Source of the DNA: Croceibacterium soli
GTDB taxonomy: Bacteria; Pseudomonadota; Alphaproteobacteria; Sphingomonadales; Sphingomonadaceae
Assembly: GCF_009828065.1 (NCBI RefSeq)
Contig: NZ_WTYK01000005.1
Coordinates: forward strand, 186,001-250,000
DNA: 64,000 bases
Direction of reading: 5' to 3'
The translations under genes were made by a program, and so were the position numbers. The notes beneath the pieces were generated by a model. That model was not told where the DNA came from. It saw only the letters and a program-made list of their open reading frames with translations, and made no database searches. Below, one piece after another: positions 17,216-25,278 of this stretch (the stretch's first letter is position 1; each line of letters starts with the position of its first letter).

Positions 17216-19294
17216 TTGCTGGAACACGTCCTTGCGACGATCGCCGTTGCTGCTGCCGCAGAAGCGCCTCCCTTGCCGCCCGCCGAAGCCGTCGAATCAA
17301 CACAGGTGCCACCGGCACCGGACGCTGAAGAAATCGTCGTCCTGGGGACCCGGACCACGCGCGCTGACCGCACGCTCTCTTCCGACATCGTCACCGAACG
17401 CATGTCGCCCTCGAGCCGATCGGTGGAACGGGACCTGCTGACCGCGGCGGGCGCTTATCGCCTTTCGGATGCGCTCGAACTTATCAGCGGCGTCAGCAAC
17501 CAGAACAACCGAGGGGGCTTTCTCGATAACTTCGCCATCCGCGGGTTCCTCGGCACTCCCGACGGAGGAGCCGAATATTACGTCGACGGCTTCCTCGCCA
17601 ATCGCGGGATGGGTCCGCCGCGTGACCCTGCAACGGCCGAGCGGATCGAACTGCTCAAAGGTCCGGGCGGCGCGCTGTTCGGCGACGTGGATCCCGGCGG
17701 CCGCGTAAACATCGTCTCCAAGACGCCGCGCTTCGCTCCCGACGCCCAGCTCACGCTCACCGTTGGCTCGTTCGACACGCGGCGGGCTGAGTTGGACGTG
17801 ACAGGGCCCATTACCGACACGCTCGCAGCCCGGATGGTCGTAGCAGCCGAGGACAGCGATGGATGGCGCAACTTCGTCACGCTGAAGCGGCGGGTAGTCG
17901 CGCCATCGCTCACATGGAATCCGCTTCCGGACCTTCGGCTCACCTATGTGGGTGAATTCACGGAGTTTGATGCTCCATTCGACCGAGGCATACCCTCCGT
18001 CGGTGGCGATGCCAACGCGCTGCCTCGCGGCAGCTTCTATGGCGAACCCGGCGACGGCATGACCCGGTTTCGCAACCAGCGGCACCAGTTGACCGGCCTT
18101 GCGCAACTCGGCGCCCGCTTCAGCCTCAACGGCGGCGTAGCCTACCGGACGGGATCGCTAAAGGGGCTCTCGTCCGATCAGTCTCGCCTCGTCGATGATC
18201 GAACGCTCTGGCGCCAGCGGCGCCAGCGCGACTTCGAGGTCATCGACTTGTCGACACGGTTTGAACTTACCGGCGAACTTGGCGCGCACCGCGCTAGCAT
18301 CGGAATCAAGGGTTATAAGCTCGACTACCAGGAGCGCTGGATGCGTCGGAATCCGACGGCGGCAAACCCCTATCCTATCGACATCTACGATCCCGTCTAC
18401 GGAGGCACACCACCCGAGCTGCTCCCCTTCATCAACAATCGTGAAACGCGTGAAGTGGGGACGATCTACCTGCAGGACATGTGGACCGTGAGCGAGCGGC
18501 TAACTCTGTCGGGCGGCGTGCGGATCGACGCTTACCGCCAGGACATCGAAAACCTGCTGACTAACACGACCGGCAGGGCTGTCGGCGAGCCTGTCAGATT
18601 CAGGATCGGTGGGCGCTACGAGCTCAGTGACATCTTCGCAGTGCACGCGAACTGGGGCGAAAGCTACCTGCTGAACTCGGGCATCGGCAGGAATGGCGAC
18701 GGCTTCGCTCCAGAGAATGGCTATGGATATGAACTCGGAGCCACGGCGTCGTGGCCCGGTATTGATATCGCACTCACCTGGTTCGACATCGAGAAGCAAA
18801 ACATCCTCACGACCGACCCGGTCGATCCGAACTACCTCGCTCCCGTCGGAAATCTGAGGAGCCGTGGCATCGAGTTCGACGCTTCGCTCCGGATTGCTCA
18901 GCGGTGGCAACTCGTAGCCAACTACGCCTGGACGCCGGCCCGCGCTGACGATGCCGCCTTCGCCACGGAAGCGGTCCTCAATGTTCCCGATCATTCCGGG
19001 ACCGTGTTCGCACTCGGCCGCTTCCTCGATAACCAGGGCCGCGGCCTGACGGTAAGCTTCGGTGCGAGCTACGTGGGCAATCGCGCAGGCGCGCTCGACA
19101 CCAGCGGGTTCGTCCTGCCGGCTTACATCAAGTCGAAGGCTGCTGCCGAGTACGTCTTTTCGCCCCAGGTGACGCTGAGGCTTGAAGCCGACAATCTGCT
19201 CGACGAGCAATATGGCCAGAGTTCTTACAACACGGTGTGGGTCTACCCTGGCGCGCCCCGAACTGTCCGTGCGACCGCTCGCTTCTCGTTCTGA
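17216..19294 (+). CDS. TonB-dependent siderophore/metallophore-type receptor
   Basis: 692 residues from a TTG start with GGGAG eight bases upstream. Short signal-like N-terminus, TonB box EEIVVLGTRTTR, plug domain with YRLSDALELISGVSNQNNRGGF, the shortened NFAIRGF and ERIELLKGPGGALFGDVDPGGRVNIVSKTP, then a barrel ending in RATARFSF with terminal Phe. The plug wording (LLKGPxGxLFGxxxPGGxVNIVSK) is that of the siderophore-receptor subgroup. It acts in the outer membrane. Possible control by the Zur-like site at 15367-15384, if the cluster is one transcript, would make the ligand a zinc complex; iron siderophore import is the alternative. Confidence 0.93.
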   Translation: MLEHVLATIAVAAAAEAPPLPPAEAVESTQVPPAPDAEEIVVLGTRTTRADRTLSSDIVTERMSPSSRSVERDLLTAAGAYRLSDALELISGVSNQNNRGGFLDNFAIRGFLGTPDGGAEYYVDGFLANRGMGPPRDPATAERIELLKGPGGALFGDVDPGGRVNIVSKTPRFAPDAQLTLTVGSFDTRRAELDVTGPITDTLAARMVVAAEDSDGWRNFVTLKRRVVAPSLTWNPLPDLRLTYVGEFTEFDAPFDRGIPSVGGDANALPRGSFYGEPGDGMTRFRNQRHQLTGLAQLGARFSLNGGVAYRTGSLKGLSSDQSRLVDDRTLWRQRRQRDFEVIDLSTRFELTGELGAHRASIGIKGYKLDYQERWMRRNPTAANPYPIDIYDPVYGGTPPELLPFINNRETREVGTIYLQDMWTVSERLTLSGGVRIDAYRQDIENLLTNTTGRAVGEPVRFRIGGRYELSDIFAVHANWGESYLLNSGIGRNGDGFAPENGYGYELGATASWPGIDIALTWFDIEKQNILTTDPVDPNYLAPVGNLRSRGIEFDASLRIAQRWQLVANYAWTPARADDAAFATEAVLNVPDHSGTVFALGRFLDNQGRGLTVSFGASYVGNRAGALDTSGFVLPAYIKSKAAAEYVFSPQVTLRLEADNLLDEQYGQSSYNTVWVYPGAPRTVRATARFSF

Positions 19295-19348
19295 GCGAGC
19301 GGGCAGTTTGGTGATGAGTCTGCCTGCGGCAGCTGAGGCCGCGGTGGC

Positions 19349-19376
19349 CGGCTACTCGTGTTTGAGCGGGTAGCCG
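19349..19376 (+). terminator. Hairpin downstream of the TonB receptor
   Basis: CGGCTACTCG (19349-19358) can pair over its whole length with CGGGTAGCCG (19367-19376), one pair being G-U, around an 8-nt loop, 55 bp after the receptor stop. There is no T run, so termination is only probable. Confidence 0.4.
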
Positions 19377-19856
19377 CCCAGCGGCTTCGAGCTTCGACAG
19401 GAGCGGCTGGCCGCTCCCCCTGATAGCAGACCGCAGCTGACGGAACAGCAGCCTCTCGTCCCCTGCGGGGCGCCCGCTGAGCTGTTCGTCCTGCAAGGTC
19501 AGCTCGGCGTAAACCTCTACGTGACGGCGACGGCCTCCCGTGGCGGCCGCTAGCCATCGCTTCATCGTCACTCTCCCGAAGGCATCGCTGCCCGGCGGCT
19601 TCGTCATGAGCGGCCGGGCAATTCCTGGGCCAGTTGCCGTCTGGCGGGCTCTGGAGCTTGGAACCTACAAAGCTAACGCTCAGCCGCGCTCGCTATCCGG
19701 CAACTCCCGCCGACAAACCGGTCGTTTAGCTGCCGGGATCGCCCTGCCGGAACCGGCCGTACGTTCACGCAGAGACATCGGGTCGCATATGGCGGGTATC
19801 AGAGGGTGTCCGGGAAAAGCTTAGCGACGGAAGATGGGTGGTGAGCTGCCGTGCCC
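19377..19856. other. Intergenic, nothing recognised
   Basis: About 480 bp with no convincing frame. Overlapping open frames on both strands are Arg/Pro-rich and lack motifs. Confidence 0.45.
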
Positions 19857-20313
19857 TCAATGGTATTCTGACTTAAGCCCAAGACGTGCGGAGGTTCCAT
19901 CGCTCGCATGGATCACCAGCAGTTCCCCTGTGCGATTCCACCTCTGTGCCTTCCCCATCAGCCTCCAGAACTTACCCGCAAAGTCCGTTTTTGTCCTGGT
20001 CGGAGCAACCTATCAGTGTGAAGATGATCGGGCCGCCCGCGCCACTGAACCCGCCATCTTTCGTCCAGCGCACATAGGCTGTACCGCCGCTGTTGCACTC
20101 CCAAGTGCCTCCTATCGCCCCGTCAGTGCCCATGAAGAGCGTCGCAGCGGGATAGTCGGATCGTCTAGGGGCAGGCATACCGTCAATGCTGATCACTTCC
20201 CAGCGGCTGCCGGACTGCTGAGATCTGGCTGGCGCTTCGGACGGCTGGGCTGCATCTGCCGGTGAATGCGCGAGCGAGATCGCAATCCCTAGTGCTAATG
20301 CGCGGATCGTCAT
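19857..20313 (-). pseudogene. Exported META-domain-like protein, frameshifted
   Basis: From the ATG at 20313 the frame gives a signal peptide (MTIRALALGIAISLAHSPADA) and a small beta-rich domain starting RWEVISIDGMPAP with GAIGGTWECNSGGTAYVRW, similar to META/HslJ-like proteins, but stops at 19972 after KNGLCG. One base shift near 19988 opens a second frame, DFAGKFWRLMGKAQRWNRTG then GELLVIHASDGTSARLG, ending at TGA 19857, which completes the expected fold (a final strand plus a residual-Cys region). This strongly suggests a single-base change in a once intact gene of about 150 codons. Function unknown; periplasmic or lipoprotein-like. Confidence 0.6.
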
Positions 20314-20627
20314 GGCTCCAACCCCTGGGTGGTTCACCGGCAGCCTTCCACGCAATTATGTGGAGATGATGTCAAAGACTAAGATCGGGTCGGGTCCAGA
20401 TAGGCCGGTTTCAATAGGGAGGCGCGGCTAACTGCCACCACCCCGGGCCCCGGTGCTTGCGGCACTTCGCGCCGACAAAGCCGACAGTCGCGGCGCTTAG
20501 CCTGAGCGTGGAAACCGGCCGTTCATTCACACGGCGAGTTATGGCGCCTTCTGGGCCGCTTACGGAAGGTCTGCTGCCGGGCAAGAAGGGGCTTATCCTG
20601 CCGCTTTCTCGAGCCGTGCATTCCGGA

Positions 20628-22016
20628 TCACGGTTCCGGCTTCTCCGGTGAGCCGGACCTGTCTTGGGATTTCTCCGGCCACTCGGCCTGCGTCAAGATT
20701 GCGGATGCGTCAGCTTCGGAGGGCAGCGGATCGTACTCGACGTCAGGATCTTTTTTGAGCGCTGTCTCAGTGCGGGCGATGAGGGCCGCGTGCAACTCTG
20801 CGTCTGAGATGTGAGATTCTCCCGACAAGCGCTGGACTAGGTCGGCATGCATTGGGGCGAAGTCGTGCCTCGGATCGAGACGGCGGGCGGCAAGCCTTCG
20901 CAGGTGAAGGCGGCGGCGCGCTTCGGCCGAGAGATGGCTGCGCCCGCGAACCCAACCCGCGGCCATAACGCCGATCAGTATCAGCCCAAGGTAGCCAAGC
21001 GCGGGATATACGTATGCGACCAAGTCGCGGAACCCGACGAAGCTCAGAGCAAAGCCGAGCAGCACCACTGCGACGTAAACAGTGCGGAAGCGATCGGGCC
21101 GGCTACGTGTCAGGCGCTTGCCCAGAGCGTAGAACATGGCCAATGCGGTGTTGAAGATCATGCCGAATACGACGATCGACATGGCAGTGCCAAGAACCGG
21201 GTGCACCCGGTTAACCAGGGCAAGCATGGGCAACTCGGCGTCACCGACGAACTCGGAGCTTAGGAACAGCGCAAGCACGGCAAGCATCAAGAGCAGCAGA
21301 AATATGCCTCCGCCGATCAGGCCGCCTAAGCCGGCGGTGCGACTATCGAGCATGCTGCCGCCGATCACGATGGTCATGGAAACGCCGCTGATTGCGCACA
21401 GTCCGACATAGTTGAGCGCCGCCAGCCACCAGTTCGGCAGGCTAGTTGGCACTGTTCGAGCCGCCAGGTCAAGCGCGGCAAAATCGTATTCGGCCGTGGC
21501 GAGTGTCCACGCCGAGATGCCGACCAGGAATACGATGAGGAACGGCGTGATCAGCCCGATAAGTCGGGCAACCTTGTCGACGTTGAACATGCCTGACACC
21601 AGCACCGCAACCAAGGTGCTCGCCGCGCCCACCCAGACGGGCCAGCCGAACTGCTGGGCCATATTGGCACCCCCACCAGCGAACATGACAAAACCGATGG
21701 CGAACAGAGTGATCACCGTCGTGACGTCGAGGAACCGCGCGATCAGCGGATGCGAAACCTGCCGGAAAACCGCGACGTGCTCTTTCGCCTGAACGTGACT
21801 TCCCAGCTGCAGCGCAGCGACAGCGATGAACGTCATTATGAGCGAGGCGATCAACGCTCCGAGAATGCCGACGGCGCCGAACGCCACAAAGAACTGCAGC
21901 ATCTCACGACCAGAAGCGAAGCCCGCCCCGACAATGAGTCCGATGAACGCCATTCCGATGCCAAATGCGCGCTTGAACACGGTGGTGCTCTCCTCGTGCA
22001 GTTCCTGGATCGTCAA
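20628..22016 (-). CDS. YkvI-like multi-spanning membrane transporter
   Basis: 462 residues. After a short cytoplasmic start it shows the unwound first helix FIGLIVGAGFASGREMLQFF, typical of LeuT/APC-fold transporters of the YkvI group, followed by about nine more hydrophobic helices (for example VSMTIVIGGSMLD and LRDLVAYVYPALGYLGLILIG). The last 100 residues are a hydrophilic, charged tail rich in Arg then Asp/Glu (HLSAEARRRLHLRRLAARRL...), longer than usual, presumably cytoplasmic. The substrate is unknown. The gene stands alone: neighbours are the META pseudogene and an SMP-30 gene. Confidence 0.85.
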   Translation of the reverse strand: MTIQELHEESTTVFKRAFGIGMAFIGLIVGAGFASGREMLQFFVAFGAVGILGALIASLIMTFIAVAALQLGSHVQAKEHVAVFRQVSHPLIARFLDVTTVITLFAIGFVMFAGGGANMAQQFGWPVWVGAASTLVAVLVSGMFNVDKVARLIGLITPFLIVFLVGISAWTLATAEYDFAALDLAARTVPTSLPNWWLAALNYVGLCAISGVSMTIVIGGSMLDSRTAGLGGLIGGGIFLLLLMLAVLALFLSSEFVGDAELPMLALVNRVHPVLGTAMSIVVFGMIFNTALAMFYALGKRLTRSRPDRFRTVYVAVVLLGFALSFVGFRDLVAYVYPALGYLGLILIGVMAAGWVRGRSHLSAEARRRLHLRRLAARRLDPRHDFAPMHADLVQRLSGESHISDAELHAALIARTETALKKDPDVEYDPLPSEADASAILTQAEWPEKSQDRSGSPEKPEP

Positions 22017-22479
22017 CGCTCCAACGCACGCAAGTGCCCTTGCTGCCCCAAGAGTTTAGCGGATCGAGAGAAACTTGGAGGTCTCGAGCACTCACCGTTG
22101 GTGACGGCATGCTCGTTCTCCTAAGCCGCTGGGCCGGCTAAAGCAGGTCAACGTGATCCCGAGCCACTCACTGCTGCCCTGGTTAGACATAGCCGGGCTG
22201 TCGGCATTCGTGCGCGTCAAGTGCTCGCGGCGGCACGGAAGCGGCGGTAACTTGCTGAGACTGGAGCCTCAACCGTGCGCAGCTGTCCATCAACGCGCGG
22301 CTGAGGGAGCCCGGCTTGCTCAGTTAACAGCGCTTTCGACCGAGCGGCTGCGTACGCTCCGGACTCTCCCTGTAGAAGACGTGGCCTGCGTCGGTGACCG
22401 GACCGCATCGCCGTAGCACTCATCTACGCTTGCCGCTGATCGCTTTATCTACGGCCGCCTAAATACGAGCCGGATCGCT
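22017..22479. other. Intergenic, nothing recognised
   Basis: 463 bp between the YkvI-like gene and the SMP-30 gene on the same strand. It must hold the promoter of the transporter; I see no convincing gene or strong palindrome. Confidence 0.45.
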
Positions 22480-23349
22480 TCAGCCGGCAAACCTCGGCTC
22501 CGCAATCCCGTGGATCATCAGCTCCTCTATAACGAACGTGCAGCCGTCTAACGGATCAGCAGGCCGGCCGAGGAATGCGGGACTGAGCGTCGGCACAAAG
22601 ATCTGATCCATGTTCGCGCCACCGAACATAACGCTACCCGGCAGCTTAACCGGGAAATCCACGATGCGTTCGATGCTGCCATCAGGTCGGAAGCGAACGA
22701 GCTTCCCACCCTCGCAGATGGCGCTCCAAACATGACCTTCCGCATCCACGGTGGCTCCATCCGGGATGCCGCCGAGCTCCTCGGTGCTGGCGAAGGGGCG
22801 ACGGTTGGCAACGGTGCCGCTCTCGATGTCGTAGTCGTAAGCGTATATGAGCTTGCGGATGCTGTCGGCATGGTAGAAGATCTTATCATCGGGCGACCAG
22901 CAGGGCCCATTCGCAAGGAAGACATCGTCGTCGATTGCGCGCAATTCGGTTGCACCGGGATCAAGCGCGTATAACTTGCCCCGTGCTTCCTTCATGCCAC
23001 GGTCGCTGGAACCGACAATAAAGCGACCGCGCCGATCGACTTTCCCGTCAGCCAGCTGCACTCGATCGTCTAAGTCAACGTGGCGCGCCAGCAAGCTGCA
23101 CTCGCCGGTGTCAAAATCAAGCGTGTGCACTCCGCTAGCGAGTGCCACAATTGCGCCGCCTTGCTCACGAAGTGCCATGGAGCCGATCAGCTCAGGCATG
23201 ATCCATTCGCGCACGACGCCCGTCCGGGGATCGGATCGCACCACCCTCTTCTCGAGGATGTCGATCATGTACAGAGCCTGCTCCAGAACGTCCCACAGCG
23301 GGCCCTCCCCAACAGAGCATCGCGGCACGCCCAGACGCGTAATCCTCAT
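22480..23349 (-). CDS. SMP-30/gluconolactonase/LRE-family lactonase
   Basis: 289 residues of a six-bladed beta-propeller. SVGEGPLWD at the N-terminus supplies the metal-binding Glu; VDRRGRFIVGSSDRG, LANGPCWSPDDKIFYHADS (with the conserved Asn and Asp) and GGIPDGATVDAEGHVWSAICEGGKL follow in family order. Members hydrolyse sugar or aldonate lactones with a bound divalent ion. No signal peptide, so cytoplasmic. It lies 115 bp downstream of a TetR regulator on the same strand and may be its cotranscribed target. Substrate here is unknown; a lactone from ring cleavage is possible. Confidence 0.92.
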   Translation of the reverse strand: MRITRLGVPRCSVGEGPLWDVLEQALYMIDILEKRVVRSDPRTGVVREWIMPELIGSMALREQGGAIVALASGVHTLDFDTGECSLLARHVDLDDRVQLADGKVDRRGRFIVGSSDRGMKEARGKLYALDPGATELRAIDDDVFLANGPCWSPDDKIFYHADSIRKLIYAYDYDIESGTVANRRPFASTEELGGIPDGATVDAEGHVWSAICEGGKLVRFRPDGSIERIVDFPVKLPGSVMFGGANMDQIFVPTLSPAFLGRPADPLDGCTFVIEELMIHGIAEPRFAG

Positions 23350-23464
23350 AGTTCTCGCCCTTTAGTAGCTAGCGTGCACGCGTCCGATCTGCGCCGGCCG
23401 AGTTGACTCGGTTTTCGGATGATTACGAGAAGCCTCAAGTTTCGTTGGACGGAAGCGCGCACCA

Positions 23465-24106
23465 TTAAGGCAAGATCCGAACCCCTCTCGCCCCTCGACC
23501 ATCGGCGCGCTCGCTTGTGGACCGGCGAGATCCCCGATGCACTGCACCTCGCTTTGCCTTGAAGCCGGCGATCAGCGCATCAAGCCCTACCTCGAAGCTC
23601 TCGTCGAAATCCATAAGGTCCTCAAGGTAGCTGCGCATTGTGCCCTGAGGCTCGTAAGCGCTCCAGCCGATCGCCAGAGAGGTGACCGCTGCGATGGCGT
23701 CTAGGGCCAGCTCCTCGGCAACGCTGTGCTGCGTCAACGGTTCAGCAATCGAAGCGGCAGTTATCGAAACCTCGCCTTCGAGGGGCTGCGCGATCGCGCA
23801 GATGCGTGCAGCTCCCGGTTGACTGGAGAAGCGCTGTCGCAAAGCGCGGCCGTAGGTGATGAGCCATGTGGTCCAGTCGTCACACGGTTGCACTGCAGTA
23901 CGAGCGTCCCGGTAAATGGCCGCGGACATGTGGCCGAGCAACTCGGCTTTGCTTGAAAAATGCCAGTAGAAGGCTGGAGCCTGAACACCCAGTCGATCGG
24001 CCAGGCTTCGCAAGCTAAGCCCTGAGAAGCCCCTTTCATCGAGCAGGGCGAATGCTTCGCGGAGGACTGTTGCCCGGTCTAGCGGCTGTGCAACTCGTGT
24101 GCCCAT
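23465..24106 (-). CDS. TetR-family regulator, divergent from a Rieske oxygenase
   Basis: 213 residues. N-terminal HTH: REAFALLDERGFSGLSLRSLADRLGVQAPAFYWHFSSKAELLGHM, the TetR/AcrR pattern with the C-terminal TetR_C-like helical domain (WSAYEPQGTMRSYL). The gene is divergent from the Rieske oxygenase gene at 24182, and the 75-bp gap holds a perfect TTTAACG-C-CGTTAAA palindrome (24124-24138), the expected operator. It likely represses both directions until an aromatic inducer binds. Confidence 0.92.
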   Translation of the reverse strand: MGTRVAQPLDRATVLREAFALLDERGFSGLSLRSLADRLGVQAPAFYWHFSSKAELLGHMSAAIYRDARTAVQPCDDWTTWLITYGRALRQRFSSQPGAARICAIAQPLEGEVSITAASIAEPLTQHSVAEELALDAIAAVTSLAIGWSAYEPQGTMRSYLEDLMDFDESFEVGLDALIAGFKAKRGAVHRGSRRSTSERADGRGARGVRILP

Positions 24107-24116
24107 CTTCTGACGA

Positions 24117-24143
24117 TTGACAATTTAACGCCGTTAAAGTCAA
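24117..24143. promoter_or_regulatory. TetR operator between divergent genes
   Basis: TTTAACGCCGTTAAA at 24124-24138 is a perfect inverted repeat (7-bp arms around one C). It is flanked by TTGACA on the plus strand (24117-24122) and, on the minus strand, TTGACT (24138-24143), so it lies between two outward -35-like elements and would block both promoters. Confidence 0.65.
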
Positions 24144-24181
24144 CTCCTCTGCGGAGAGTCGAAAACCTGAGGCGCGGCGTG

Positions 24182-25219
24182 ATGAGCTATGTCCACAACG
24201 CTTGGTACGTCGCGGCCTGGTCGCATGACATAGCGCAGCTGAAGCCCTTCGCGATCACGATCTTGGAGACGCCGATCGCCATCTACCGCGGTGAGAGCGG
24301 CCGACCGGTGGCGCTGGAGGACCGCTGCGTTCACCGTCTCGCACCGCTATCCTTGGGCCGCTGCGAAGGTGATGCCCTGCGGTGCATGTACCACGGCCTG
24401 CTCTATGCTTCCGATGGTGCGGTGGTCGAGATCCCGGGTCAGGAGCAGATCCCGCCGCTGGCGCGGGTAAAATCCTATCCTGTGGTTGAACGCCACAGCT
24501 GGATATGGGTGTGGATGGGTGCTCCGGAAGAAGCGGACGAGGGCCTGATACCGTCCGCTGTCGGACTTGACGATCCCAACTACATACTAGGACACGGGCA
24601 CCTGGACTACACGGCCGAAGCGCGGCTCATCAACGACAACCTGCTGGACTTCAGCCACTTGTCGTTCGTGCATGCGGAGAGCTTTCAGGCCGGACCGGAA
24701 TTCGCTCAGACCCCCGGCCGCATCACTCCCTTGGCCAGGGGTATTCGCTACGAAAGGTGGACCGAGAACTCCACGGGCTCTTCTTCGCGCAAGTCAGAGG
24801 TGCCGATGGACAGCTACATGTCTTACGACTTCCTGATCCCGGGTATCCTCCTGATGACCGGAGGCGTCTTTCCCCTCGGCACCGCAGAGGCATGCGGCCG
24901 CTCCGCGCCCAACCTCGAGGACGCTATCGGAGGCGTTACTTTTACCAGTCAAGCGGTCACTCCCCTCACAGGGAAAACATCGCGATACTTCTTCTCCTGG
25001 GGACCCCGCCGTGATCACGGCGACGAAGCTCACCGGGACATGCTGATGGGGCTCGCCGCCAAGGCATTCGCTGAAGACAAGGTGATGATCGAAGCGCAGC
25101 AGCGAGTGATCGACCTGACGCATGAGCCTAAGGTGATGCCGACCGCCCACGACAAGGGGGTCACGATGTTCAACCGCCTGGTGGAACGGCTCGCGAAATC
25201 CGAACGAGTAGCAAACTAA
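24182..25219 (+). CDS. Rieske non-heme iron oxygenase, vanillate O-demethylase (VanA)-like
   Basis: 345 residues from the ATG at 24182 with GAGG nine bases upstream; the GTG at 24179 is less likely. The Rieske centre is CVHRLAPLSLGRC...RCMYHG (residues about 47-67), and the catalytic iron ligands lie in NDNLLDFSHLSFVHAESF. Size and spacing match oxygenase components of vanillate and toluenesulfonate O-demethylases, which remove methyl groups from methoxy aromatics or hydroxylate related rings. No reductase partner (VanB) is encoded nearby, so it must borrow one. It is followed by a TonB receptor in the same direction. Confidence 0.88.
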   Translation: MSYVHNAWYVAAWSHDIAQLKPFAITILETPIAIYRGESGRPVALEDRCVHRLAPLSLGRCEGDALRCMYHGLLYASDGAVVEIPGQEQIPPLARVKSYPVVERHSWIWVWMGAPEEADEGLIPSAVGLDDPNYILGHGHLDYTAEARLINDNLLDFSHLSFVHAESFQAGPEFAQTPGRITPLARGIRYERWTENSTGSSSRKSEVPMDSYMSYDFLIPGILLMTGGVFPLGTAEACGRSAPNLEDAIGGVTFTSQAVTPLTGKTSRYFFSWGPRRDHGDEAHRDMLMGLAAKAFAEDKVMIEAQQRVIDLTHEPKVMPTAHDKGVTMFNRLVERLAKSERVAN

Positions 25220-25278
25220 CCCGCAGCCCGGCGCAAGATCGGGCCATCGAACCAAACCAGATTTTCAGGGAGATGAAG

